From assembly GCF_018130955.1 (NCBI RefSeq), contig NZ_JAFCJM010000012.1, positions 1 through 64,000 on the forward strand: a stretch of DNA of 64,000 nt. The letters run 5' to 3'. The DNA comes from Bradyrhizobium liaoningense (GTDB lineage Bacteria; Pseudomonadota; Alphaproteobacteria; Rhizobiales; Xanthobacteraceae). Both the position numbers and the translations under genes were made by a program. The notes under the pieces are model-generated. The model worked only from the letters and a program-made list of their open reading frames with translations. It was not told the origin of the DNA and did no database searches. Of this stretch, positions 55,477 to 64,000 are shown one piece after another; within the stretch, counting starts at the first letter, position 1; every line of letters begins with the position of its first letter.

Positions 55477-56953
55477 AGAAGTCGGTAGCGAAGCGTTTCG
55501 TATCGTGATTCTCTTGGGCCAGGATTTGGCTTGGGGAGCACGATGCGGGGGAGTGACGAACGGTCCGGCTCGCTTTTCAGTTATGTGGACCTGGAGGCTC
55601 GAGTTCGCGTCGACCATCCGCTACGGGTGATCCGAGACTTGGCGAATGCAGCGCTGGGCGACCTTTCTGGGGAGTTCGGCAAGCTCTATACGGACTTCGG
55701 TCGCCCCTCGATCGCACCGGAGAAGTTGCTTCGAGCAATGCTCCTCCAGGCGTTTTATGGGGTTCGCTCGGAACGGCATCTAATGGAACGGATAGAGTTC
55801 GATCTTCTGTTCCGCTGGTTCGTTGGGCTTGGGGTGGACGATGCGGTTTGGGACCATTCGACCTTCTCGAAGAACCGCGACCGGCTGCTCGAGGGCGAGA
55901 TTGCGGCCAAGTTCCTGAACGCGCTTTTGGCGCAGCCAAGGGTCAAGCGTCTGCTGTCGAGCGATCACTTCTCGGTGGATGGGACGCTGATTGAAGCCTG
56001 GGCTTCGATCAAGAGCTTCCGGAAAAAGGATGGCAGCGACAAAGACGAGGATGGTCCGGGACGCAACGCCGAGCGCAGCTTCCACAAGGAGAAGCGATCC
56101 AACGAGACCCATGCGAGCACGACCGATCCTGAGGCGCGGCTCTACAAGAAGGGTGACGGCCAACCGGCCAAGCTGAGCTATATGGGCCATGCTCTGATGG
56201 AAAACCGCAATGGTTTAGCGGTTTTGGGTGGGGTGAGCCAAGCGACGGGCACTGCCGAACGGGAGATTGCGCTTGCCATGATCGACAGGCGGGGAGCCGC
56301 GAAGCGGATCACTCTGGGGGCGGATAAGGCCTATGATGTCACGCAGTTCGTGCACGACCTGAGAGATCGATCGGTTACCCCGCATATCGCGATTGATGGA
56401 CATCTGAGTAAGACCGGCAAGCGGCGCAAGACAGCGATCGACGCGCGTACCACGCGTCACAGCGGCTACGACGTCAGCCAACGCTGCCGCAAACGCATCG
56501 AAGAAGTCTTCGGCTGGATCAAGAGTTCCGCTGGCTTGGCCAAGGTCAAGCTGCGAGGCCGCGACCGCGTGGATGCCGTCTTCGTCCTGGCGCTTGCAGC
56601 CTACAATCTGATCCGGCTTCCCAAGCTTCTGGCGGCACCGGCATGAGCATTCGGGGCAGATGGCAGGTCGTCGAGACGCCGGGCTACGACATGGCCTTGG
56701 CGGACGCCTACATCCTGTTCGATGAGGCCCGCGGCGAATTCGCCTTCGATTGCCTCACTGGCTCCATTTGTGGAGCCAGCCACGGCGATGCCGTCGAGTT
56801 CGGCTGGCAAGGAAACGACGAAATGGACCCAGCCGAAGGTGACGGTTGGGCCGAACTAAAGGATGACGGCTCACTCGAAGGCGAGATCTGCCTTCTCAAC
56901 GGCGACAACATCCCATTCATCGCACGCCGTTCACAGACTTCTTCAACAGCCTG
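55466..56953 (+). mobile_element. Complete IS5-family insertion sequence, 1488 bp
   Basis: Ends are perfect 18-bp inverted repeats CAGGCTGTTGAAGAAGTC (55466-55483 and its complement at 56936-56953). They are flanked by CTAG on both sides (55462-55465, 56954-56957), the four-base duplication typical of the IS5 subgroup. It encodes a transposase (55543-56646) and a passenger ORF (56643-56957). Intact ends and reading frame suggest recent arrival. It inserted at the 3' ends of two small genes facing each other. Confidence 0.93.
55543..56646 (+). CDS. IS5-family DDE transposase
   Basis: 367-aa transposase starting at the ATG at 55543 with GGGAG five bases before. N-terminal DUF772-type domain (RPSIAPEKLLRAMLLQAFYG, HSTFSKNRDRLL), then the catalytic core: first Asp at 146 (HFSVDGTLIEAW), second Asp in TLGADKAYDV, and the Y/R-E-K signature in RCRKRIEEVFGWIKS with catalytic Glu. 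No frameshift. The stop codon overlaps the start of the passenger gene (ATGA). Confidence 0.95.
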   Translation: MRGSDERSGSLFSYVDLEARVRVDHPLRVIRDLANAALGDLSGEFGKLYTDFGRPSIAPEKLLRAMLLQAFYGVRSERHLMERIEFDLLFRWFVGLGVDDAVWDHSTFSKNRDRLLEGEIAAKFLNALLAQPRVKRLLSSDHFSVDGTLIEAWASIKSFRKKDGSDKDEDGPGRNAERSFHKEKRSNETHASTTDPEARLYKKGDGQPAKLSYMGHALMENRNGLAVLGGVSQATGTAEREIALAMIDRRGAAKRITLGADKAYDVTQFVHDLRDRSVTPHIAIDGHLSKTGKRRKTAIDARTTRHSGYDVSQRCRKRIEEVFGWIKSSAGLAKVKLRGRDRVDAVFVLALAAYNLIRLPKLLAAPA

Positions 56954-56957
56954 CTAG
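56643..56957 (+). CDS. IS passenger protein, 104 aa
   Basis: Starts in an ATGA overlap with the transposase stop. The sequence begins MSIRGRWQVVETPGYDMALA and is acidic, with a compact beta-type pattern (YILFDEARGEFAFDCLTGSI, GDAVEFGWQGNDEMDPAEGD, GEICLLNGDNIPFIARR). The final codons (TSSTAC) are read through the right inverted repeat, and the TAG stop is supplied by the CTAG target duplication. Similar proteins with a TSSTAC end occur beside related transposases (memory). Role in transposition or host effect unknown. Confidence 0.8.
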   Translation: MSIRGRWQVVETPGYDMALADAYILFDEARGEFAFDCLTGSICGASHGDAVEFGWQGNDEMDPAEGDGWAELKDDGSLEGEICLLNGDNIPFIARRSQTSSTAC

Positions 56958-57082
56958 ACGCCAAGGCCGCGCGCGAGCAGTGTGACCAGAAGCGTCAGCA
57001 CGGCGCCCCAGATCAGGCTGAGCGTCACCGTTAAAATGGTCGTGGTGACGACCTGCTCGAGATTTGCCTTCGCGAGCTTCAT
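56954..57082 (-). CDS. Small membrane protein, 42 aa
   Basis: MKLAKANLEQVVTTTILTVT opens a 42-residue protein that is one long hydrophobic segment (LSLIWGAVLTLLVTLLARG). Its stop codon TAG lies in the CTAG at the IS junction, so the gene ends exactly at the insertion point. Because CTAG is palindromic and duplicated, the reading frame is unchanged by the IS. It follows a 28-aa ORF by one base. Confidence 0.5.
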   Translation of the reverse strand: MKLAKANLEQVVTTTILTVTLSLIWGAVLTLLVTLLARGLGV

Positions 57083-57083
57083 G

Positions 57084-57170
57084 TCAGTTGCCTCGACGCG
57101 CAACGACGCGCATGCCGAACAGCAACGCGGCCATCAGGCCGATCATGAGGATGATCTTCAGCTCGATCAT
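57084..57170 (-). CDS. Small membrane protein, 28 aa
   Basis: MIELKIILMIGLMAALLFGM plus a basic tail (RVVARRGN): one transmembrane helix with positive residues on the C-side. GGGAG sits close upstream of the ATG in the complement. The stop codon is one base from the next ATG, which suggests a two-gene micro-operon. Not recognised. Confidence 0.5.
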   Translation of the reverse strand: MIELKIILMIGLMAALLFGMRVVARRGN

Positions 57171-57310
57171 GTCCGGGAGCCCTGCTCGTCAAGAAGCCGC
57201 GTGACGCGGTGCCGGTCGCCACATTGCGGCGCTGCGCCATAGGAATGCGAGAGGGCCGGTGCCGGCTTCATATAGGAAAGTCATAAAGACGGTTCCGCGG
57301 GCGTGGCCGA

Positions 57311-57478
57311 TCAGGAGTGGAAACGCCAGAGATAGACGGCGGTCCTCAGCGCAATCAGGAGGGTGAGCACGCTGCCCATCGAGAGGATCGCCAGCGCGAG
57401 CAGTAGCAGAGCGCCGAGGTCGGGCGCGTGGTCGGCCGAATGAATCGACCGTTCGAGGCGATGCGTGAGCATCGACAT
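57311..57478 (-). CDS. Small membrane protein, 55 aa
   Basis: MSMLTHRLERSIHSADHAPD is followed by a hydrophobic segment (LGALLLLALAILSMGSVLTL) and a short RTAVYLWRFHS tail. Probably a single-pass inner-membrane protein. GGAAGGACAAC lies ahead of the ATG. It lies between the 28-aa ORF and the 155-aa gene on the same strand. Function unknown. Confidence 0.55.
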   Translation of the reverse strand: MSMLTHRLERSIHSADHAPDLGALLLLALAILSMGSVLTLLIALRTAVYLWRFHS

Positions 57479-57508
57479 GGTGTTGTCCTTCCCGGGTGTG
57501 TGGGCTAA

Positions 57509-57976
57509 CTAGCCGAAATGATCGCAGGCCACCGCCTCGTAGAGCGGGTCTATGGCCGGCCTCACCGAGGGCACGCTCGGGCGGCTCGCTGCCGCCGCCA
57601 GCGCCTGGGCCTCTGCGAAGGCCGAGAGCAGGGCGATCGCGAGATCCGGATGCCGGGCCTCGATCGCACTGTCGAGCCAGTCCGGCAGCTCGCGTTCCCG
57701 CGACAGCGCGCAGTGCCATTCGCCGTCGTCATAGGCGATGCGGCGGACCTGCCACAGCGGCAGCTCCAGCGCCATCAGCGCCAGCGCCGCGTCGGCCCAG
57801 GCTTCGGCGTCGATCAGGCGTGCGAGGCGCGCGAACTGTTCGCTCTGTCCGAGTGAGGGAATGCGCCGGCAGGCGCTGTCGATGACGGCGAGCATCAGCG
57901 GCCGCGTCATGACCGGCGCGTTGCGCAGCCGGGCGCCGAGCGAGGCGGGATCGTAGTGTTGGGTCGTCGTGGACAT
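57509..57976 (-). CDS. Hypothetical protein, 155 aa
   Basis: Start chosen at the ATG at 57976 (MSTTTQHYDPASLGARLRNA); the frame is open to 58141 but the extra part is not protein-like. It is a soluble, helix-rich protein (MLAVIDSACRRIPSLGQSEQ, LARLIDAEAWADAALALMAL) with a WHCALSRERELPDWLD middle. Family not recognised. It is divergent from the kdp operon with 408 bp between. Confidence 0.7.
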   Translation of the reverse strand: MSTTTQHYDPASLGARLRNAPVMTRPLMLAVIDSACRRIPSLGQSEQFARLARLIDAEAWADAALALMALELPLWQVRRIAYDDGEWHCALSRERELPDWLDSAIEARHPDLAIALLSAFAEAQALAAAASRPSVPSVRPAIDPLYEAVACDHFG

Positions 57977-58384
57977 GGCAGTGTCCCATAGCCGTGTGGG
58001 CCACGCGAGGTGGCCTTCGCTGCCAAAGATGGGCCGGGACAGCATTTGAAAACGAGGGGAGGGCGGGGGGAGAGATATAAGGATTTCATAAGTGGGGAAT
58101 TGGGCGCGCGTGAGGGGCGCAAGCGTTTGCCAAATCCCCAACTGTCGTCCCGGCGAAGGCCAGGACCCATAACCCCAGGGAGAAGTTGTGGGCTTAAGGC
58201 CGCGCTTGTCCGGGACGACGGTGCTTTGTGTGGCCGCAGCGCGGGCCCATCGTCCCCGCCTTTATGAGATTCCTATAACGTCGCCACAGGCCTCATCTCG
58301 AAAACCTATGCCTCGGGTGGCACTTGTCGACCCGATCGCTCGGCATTCCGATTCTTCGCCGCGCCTTGCCGTACAGGGACATCC
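57977..58384. promoter_or_regulatory. Gap upstream of kdp with palindromic repeat
   Basis: No gene in 408 bp. A repeat with arms GTCGTCCCGG (58144) and CCGGGACGAC (ending 58219) lies in the middle; it resembles dispersed Bradyrhizobium repeats. The 160 bp after it probably contain the kdp promoter; no KdpE site was recognised. Confidence 0.5.
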
Positions 58385-58468
58385 ATGTTCGACATCATCA
58401 TGCTGGCTATGGGCTTCGGCTTCTTTGCCCTTGCCGCCGGCTACACCTCCGCCTGCGAGCGGCTGTGA
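58385..58468 (+). CDS. Small membrane protein upstream of kdpF, 27 aa
   Basis: MFDIIMLAMGFGFFALAAGY followed by TSACERL: one hydrophobic helix. Similar peptides (ending YACERL) precede kdpF in other alphaproteobacteria, as far as I remember. It is 13 bp before kdpF on the same strand. It may be a Kdp-associated small subunit or a leader. Evidence is position, hydrophobicity and family memory. Confidence 0.65.
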   Translation: MFDIIMLAMGFGFFALAAGYTSACERL

Positions 58469-58481
58469 CGGGAGAGCGGTC

Positions 58482-58571
58482 ATGATCTTCGACTATTCGC
58501 TCGCCGGTGCCGTCTCGCTCGGCCTCCTCATCTATCTCACCTACGCGCTGCTGCGGCCTGAGCGGTTCTGA
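58482..58571 (+). CDS. kdpF: Potassium-transporting ATPase small subunit KdpF
   Basis: 29-residue single-helix protein (MIFDYSLAGAVSLGLLIYLT then YALLRPERF). The YALLRPERF ending is the KdpF signature. KdpF stabilises the KdpABC complex in the inner membrane. The gene has GGAGAGCGG ahead of its ATG and lies just before a 34-aa ORF and kdpA. Confidence 0.9.
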   Translation: MIFDYSLAGAVSLGLLIYLTYALLRPERF

Positions 58572-58574
58572 GCC

Positions 58575-58679
58575 GTGCTCCTGCTCCTCAAGCTGCTCGT
58601 GGCGGACGCCGTGCTCGTCGCGCTGCTGCTGGCGATGGTCGCGGCCCTCCTGCGCACGCGTCACGCTTTGAAAGGTTGA
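58575..58679 (+). CDS. 34-aa hydrophobic ORF between kdpF and kdpA
   Basis: A GTG three bases after the kdpF stop opens a 34-residue frame almost wholly of Leu, Val and Ala (VLLLLKLLVADAVLVALLLA, then MVAALLRTRHALKG), a plausible single membrane helix with a basic C-end. It stops six bases before the kdpA ATG, and the AAAGG in its last codons can serve as the kdpA ribosome site. It may be real or only a translational bridge. Confidence 0.4.
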   Translation: MLLLLKLLVADAVLVALLLAMVAALLRTRHALKG

Positions 58680-58685
58680 ACTACC

Positions 58686-60389
58686 ATGACTGTCATCGGT
58701 TGGCTCCAGATCATTCTCTTTTGCGCCATCATCGTCGCGCTTGCAAAACCGCTCGGCTGGTACATGACGCTCGTCTTCAACGGCGAGCGCACCTTCCTGT
58801 CGCCGGTGCTGCGACCGGTTGAATCCGGCCTCTACCTGATGTCCGGCGTCGATGAGACGCGCGAGCAGCACTGGCTGACCTACACGGTCGCCATGCTGCT
58901 GTTTCACGTCGGCGGCTTCCTCATCATCTACGGCTTGATGCGGATGCAGGGCGTGCTGCCGTTCAATCCGGCCGGGCAGGGCGCGGTTGCGGAAGACCTC
59001 TCCTTCAACACCGCGATCTCCTTCATCACCAACACCAACTGGCAGAACTACGGCGGCGAGAGCACGCTGTCCTATCTGGTCCAGATGCTTGGCCTGACCC
59101 ACCAGAATTTCCTGTCAGCGGCAACCGGCATCGTGTTGGCGGTGGCGCTGATCCGCGGCTTTTCGCGGGCGTCGATGCGCACCGTCGGCAATTTCTGGGT
59201 CGACGTGACGCGATGCACCCTTTACGTGCTGCTGCCTATCTGCATCGTCTACACCCTGTTCCTGGTCTGGGACGGCATCCCGCAGACGCTCGGTGACTAT
59301 GTCGAGGCGACGACGCTGGAAGGCGCCAAGCAGACCATCGCGGTCGGCCCGGTCGCCTCACAGGTCGCGATCAAGATGCTCGGCACCAATGGCGGCGGCT
59401 TCTTCAACGCCAATGCCGCCCATCCCTTCGAGAACCCGACGGCGCTCTGCAACTTCGTGCAGATGATCTCGATCTTCGCGCTTGGCGCTGCGCTCACCAA
59501 CGTGTTCGGCCGCATGGTCGGCAACCAGCGTCAGGGCTGGGCGATCCTCTCCGTGATGGGCGTGCTGTTCCTCGCCGGCGTCGCCGTGACCTATTGGGCC
59601 GAGGCCAGCGGTACGACGACGCTTCAGGCACTTGGGCTCACGGGCGGCAACATGGAGGGCAAGGAGGTCCGCTTCGGCATCGTCGCTTCCTCATTGTTCG
59701 CCGTGGTCACCACGGCAGCCTCCTGCGGCGCCGTCAACGCCATGCATGACAGTTTTACCGCGCTCGGCGGCATGATCCCGCTGATCAACATCGAGCTCGG
59801 CGAGATCATCGTCGGCGGCGTCGGTGCCGGCCTATACGGCATGCTGCTGTTCGTCATCCTGGCGATCTTCGTCGCGGGGCTCATGGTCGGCCGCACGCCG
59901 GAATATGTCGGCAAGAAGATAGAGGCGCGCGAGGTCAAGATGGCGATGCTCGCGATCCTCGTGCTGCCGCTGATGATCCTGGGCTGGACCGCGGTTGCGG
60001 TGGTGCTGCCGTCGGCGGTGGCCTCGATGGCGAATGCCGGCCCGCACGGCTTCACCGAGGTGCTCTATGCTTACACCTCGCAGACCGGCAACAACGGCTC
60101 GGCCTTTGCGGGCCTCACCGGCAACACGCCGTTCTACAACATCACCGGCGGCCTTTCGATGTTCGTCGGCCGCTTCTTCATGATCGTGCCGGCGATGGCG
60201 ATCGCAGGCTCGCTCGCCGAGAAGAAGTCGATCCCGCCGTCGATGGGCACGTTCCCAACCACGGGCGGCCTGTTCGTCGGCCTGGTCGTCGGCGTGATCC
60301 TGATCATGGGCGGCCTGACCTTCTTCCCGGCGCTCGCGCTCGGCCCCATCGTCGAGCATCTCGCGATGAATGCCGGCCAAATCTTCTGA
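58686..60389 (+). CDS. kdpA: Potassium-transporting ATPase subunit KdpA
   Basis: Channel-like K+-binding subunit of the high-affinity Kdp system. The 567-aa protein has about ten membrane segments and four selectivity-filter-like repeats (for example [55 protein letters not shown]). Family length and motifs are complete. It is followed 24 bp later by kdpB. Confidence 0.97.
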   Translation: MTVIGWLQIILFCAIIVALAKPLGWYMTLVFNGERTFLSPVLRPVESGLYLMSGVDETREQHWLTYTVAMLLFHVGGFLIIYGLMRMQGVLPFNPAGQGAVAEDLSFNTAISFITNTNWQNYGGESTLSYLVQMLGLTHQNFLSAATGIVLAVALIRGFSRASMRTVGNFWVDVTRCTLYVLLPICIVYTLFLVWDGIPQTLGDYVEATTLEGAKQTIAVGPVASQVAIKMLGTNGGGFFNANAAHPFENPTALCNFVQMISIFALGAALTNVFGRMVGNQRQGWAILSVMGVLFLAGVAVTYWAEASGTTTLQALGLTGGNMEGKEVRFGIVASSLFAVVTTAASCGAVNAMHDSFTALGGMIPLINIELGEIIVGGVGAGLYGMLLFVILAIFVAGLMVGRTPEYVGKKIEAREVKMAMLAILVLPLMILGWTAVAVVLPSAVASMANAGPHGFTEVLYAYTSQTGNNGSAFAGLTGNTPFYNITGGLSMFVGRFFMIVPAMAIAGSLAEKKSIPPSMGTFPTTGGLFVGLVVGVILIMGGLTFFPALALGPIVEHLAMNAGQIF

Positions 60390-60413
60390 TCGAACTTTTT
60401 CGGAGTGACCTCC

Positions 60414-62525
<2,112 letters not shown>

Positions 62526-62526
62526 T

Positions 62527-62568
62527 CGTCATTCCGGGTTCGATGCTGCGCATCGCCCTGGAATGACG
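62527..62568. repeat. Palindromic repeat between kdpB and kdpC
   Basis: CGTCATTCCGGGTTCGATGC and GCATCGCCCTGGAATGACG fold back with two mismatches. It is nearly identical to the end of the element at 12248-12350. It lies inside the kdp operon, so it is transcribed and could form a hairpin between kdpB and kdpC. Confidence 0.85.
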
Positions 62569-62590
62569 GAGAAAGAAATAGGAGACAAGA

Positions 62591-63193
62591 ATGCTCAGAG
62601 AAATCCGCCCCGCCATTGTCCTGCTGCTTGCGCTCACCGCGATCACGGGACTGGCCTATCCGCTGGCGATGACCGGCATTGCCGGCGTGCTGTTTCCGAC
62701 GCAGGCGCAAGGCAGCCTGATCGAGAAGGACGGCAAGGTCATCGGCTCCACCCTGATCGGGCAGGAGTTCGAGGATGACAAATACTTTCACGGTCGTCCC
62801 TCGGCGACGCTGGCACCGGACCCGGCTGATTCGACCAAGACGGTGTCCGCGCCCTACAATGCTGCCAATTCGGGCGGCTCCAATCTTGGCCCGACCAGCA
62901 AGGCGCTGGCCGACCGGCTCAAGGAAGACGTGGACAGGCTGAAGGCGGAGAACCCGAACGTCGCGGTGCCGGTCGACCTCGTCACGACCTCCGGCAGCGG
63001 TCTCGATCCGCACATCTCGCCGGAGGCCGCGCAATTCCAGGTGCCGCGGGTGGCGAAGGTCCGCAGCATGTCAGAGGAGTCGGTCCGGCAAATCGTGGCC
63101 GCCAACACCGAGGGCCGCCTGCTCGGCCTGATCGGCGAGCCGCGCGTCAACGTATTGGCGCTAAACCTCGTGCTCGACAAGGCCGCGAAGTAG
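62591..63193 (+). CDS. kdpC: Potassium-transporting ATPase subunit KdpC
   Basis: Accessory subunit of KdpFABC with one N-terminal membrane helix ([20 protein letters not shown]) and a periplasmic domain. Family marks: [35 protein letters not shown], and [18 protein letters not shown] near the C-terminus. Normal length (200 aa). GGAGACAAGA precedes the ATG. Confidence 0.96.
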   Translation: MLREIRPAIVLLLALTAITGLAYPLAMTGIAGVLFPTQAQGSLIEKDGKVIGSTLIGQEFEDDKYFHGRPSATLAPDPADSTKTVSAPYNAANSGGSNLGPTSKALADRLKEDVDRLKAENPNVAVPVDLVTTSGSGLDPHISPEAAQFQVPRVAKVRSMSEESVRQIVAANTEGRLLGLIGEPRVNVLALNLVLDKAAK

Positions 63194-63233
63194 CGGCCTA
63201 GGCTGACCACGTACGGATGATTATAATGGGCTG

Positions 63234-64000
63234 ATGGTTCAACAGCGCCGCGATCCCGAACAACGTCCCTCGCCGGAGGCGCTGCTGGAGGCCGCCCGCC
63301 GCGAGGAGAGCGCGCGCGGAAAACTCAAGATATTCGTCGGCGCCGCCCCCGGCGTCGGCAAGACCTATGAGATGCTGCAGAGCGCCCATGCCAGGCGCAA
63401 GGCCGGCGTCGACGTCGTGGTCGGCTACATAGAGACCCATGGCCGTGCCGAGACCGAGGCGCTCTTGCACGGGCTCGAGGTGATCCCGCGCAAGGGCCTC
63501 GACTATCGCGGCCAGATGCTGGAGGAGATGGACCTCGACGCGGTCATCGCGCGCCGCCCGCAGATCGCGCTCGTCGACGAGCTCGCCCACACCAATGCGG
63601 CGGGCAGCCGCCACCCAAAACGCTATCTCGACGTCGAAGAGCTGCTGTCGCATGGCATCGACGTTTACACCGCCGTTAACATTCAGCACATCGAGAGCCT
63701 GAACGACGTTGTCGCCCAGATCACCCATGTGCGGGTGCGCGAGACCGTGCCGGACTCCGTGTTCGACCGCGCCGACGCGATCGAGCTGATCGACCTCACG
63801 CCCGACGATCTGATCCAGCGGCTGAAGGAGGGCAAGGTCTATGTGCCGCGGCAGGCCGAGCGCGCGCTGGAGCATTATTTTTCGCCGGGCAATCTCACGG
63901 CCTTGCGCGAGCTGGCGCTGCGGCGCACCGCCGAGCGGGTCGACGAGCAATTGCTCACCCACATGCAGGCCAATGCGATTGCCGGCCCCTGGGCCGCGGG
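63234..64000 (+). CDS. kdpD: Osmosensitive K+ sensor histidine kinase KdpD (5' part)
   Basis: Sensor kinase of the kdp operon; only the first 255 codons lie in the window. It begins MVQQRRDPEQRPSPEALLEA. The cytoplasmic KdpD domain is clear: Walker A GAAPGVGKTYEML, GYIETHGRAETEALLHGLE and Walker B ALVDELAHTNAAGSRHPKRY. The end of the visible part reads LRELALRRTAERVDEQL, the link to the USP-like domain. The start has only a weak ribosome site. kdpE probably follows outside the window. Confidence 0.95.
   Translation, partial: MVQQRRDPEQRPSPEALLEAARREESARGKLKIFVGAAPGVGKTYEMLQSAHARRKAGVDVVVGYIETHGRAETEALLHGLEVIPRKGLDYRGQMLEEMDLDAVIARRPQIALVDELAHTNAAGSRHPKRYLDVEELLSHGIDVYTAVNIQHIESLNDVVAQITHVRVRETVPDSVFDRADAIELIDLTPDDLIQRLKEGKVYVPRQAERALEHYFSPGNLTALRELALRRTAERVDEQLLTHMQANAIAGPWAA

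Noticed and set aside
57189..57284. 31-aa minus-strand ORF (MTFLYEAGTGPLAFLW...)
   Set aside because: Weak ribosome site, no clear hydrophobic or domain character; not supported enough to list.

Overview
The window looks like the chromosome of a Bradyrhizobium-type alphaproteobacterium (Nitrobacteraceae). The evidence is high-GC coding DNA, a rhizobial-style dcw order, a long FtsZ C-terminal linker, and many dispersed palindromic intergenic repeats of the kind I associate with Bradyrhizobium. This is a judgement from reading alone; no database search was run.

Region 1 (1-26.2 kb, all minus strand) is conserved core. In transcription order it runs rsmH-ftsL-ftsI-murE-murF-mraY-murD-ftsW-murG-murC-murB-ddl-ftsQ-ftsA-ftsZ, then lpxC, bamD, recN and ligA. 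Several junctions are ATGA overlaps (ftsL/ftsI, murE/murF, murC/murB, ftsQ/ftsA). Three intergenic gaps inside the cluster are filled by composite palindromic repeats. The products make lipid II (MurB-G, MraY, Ddl), polymerise septal peptidoglycan (FtsW/FtsI) and build the divisome (FtsZ/A/Q/L). No mraZ is seen upstream of rsmH.

Region 2 (26.5-47.3 kb) is mixed housekeeping and regulation. It holds a peptidoglycan amidase, an ECF42-like sigma factor with its DGPF-motif partner, the RNase P RNA gene (rnpB), a divergent DUF983/MocR pair with a direct-repeat operator candidate, a TauE-type exporter, a soluble GAF-GAF histidine kinase and an unknown protein. An O-antigen-ligase-like protein, a MATE transporter and an ABC exporter follow on one strand. 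Next are an EmrAB-type pump with a divergent TetR gene and a perfect operator palindrome, a DUF6665-like protein, an extensin-like lipoprotein and small secreted or membrane proteins.

Region 3 (about 47.3-57 kb) looks accessory. It has an adenylate cyclase/TPR protein, a run of small unknown genes (one HEPN-like with an Rx4H motif, one DUF2441-like), and several secreted unknown proteins. Between them lie broken pieces of known families: two SRAP/YedK N-termini, a thermonuclease C-terminus, a LigD-like ligase N-terminus and others. A complete IS5-type insertion sequence (55466-56953, 18-bp perfect inverted repeats, CTAG duplication) carries a 104-aa passenger gene.

Region 4 (57-64 kb) holds small hydrophobic ORFs and an unknown 155-aa protein, then a kdp potassium-uptake operon: a 27-aa leader protein, kdpF, a 34-aa hydrophobic ORF, kdpA, kdpB, kdpC and the 5' part of kdpD, cut by the window end.
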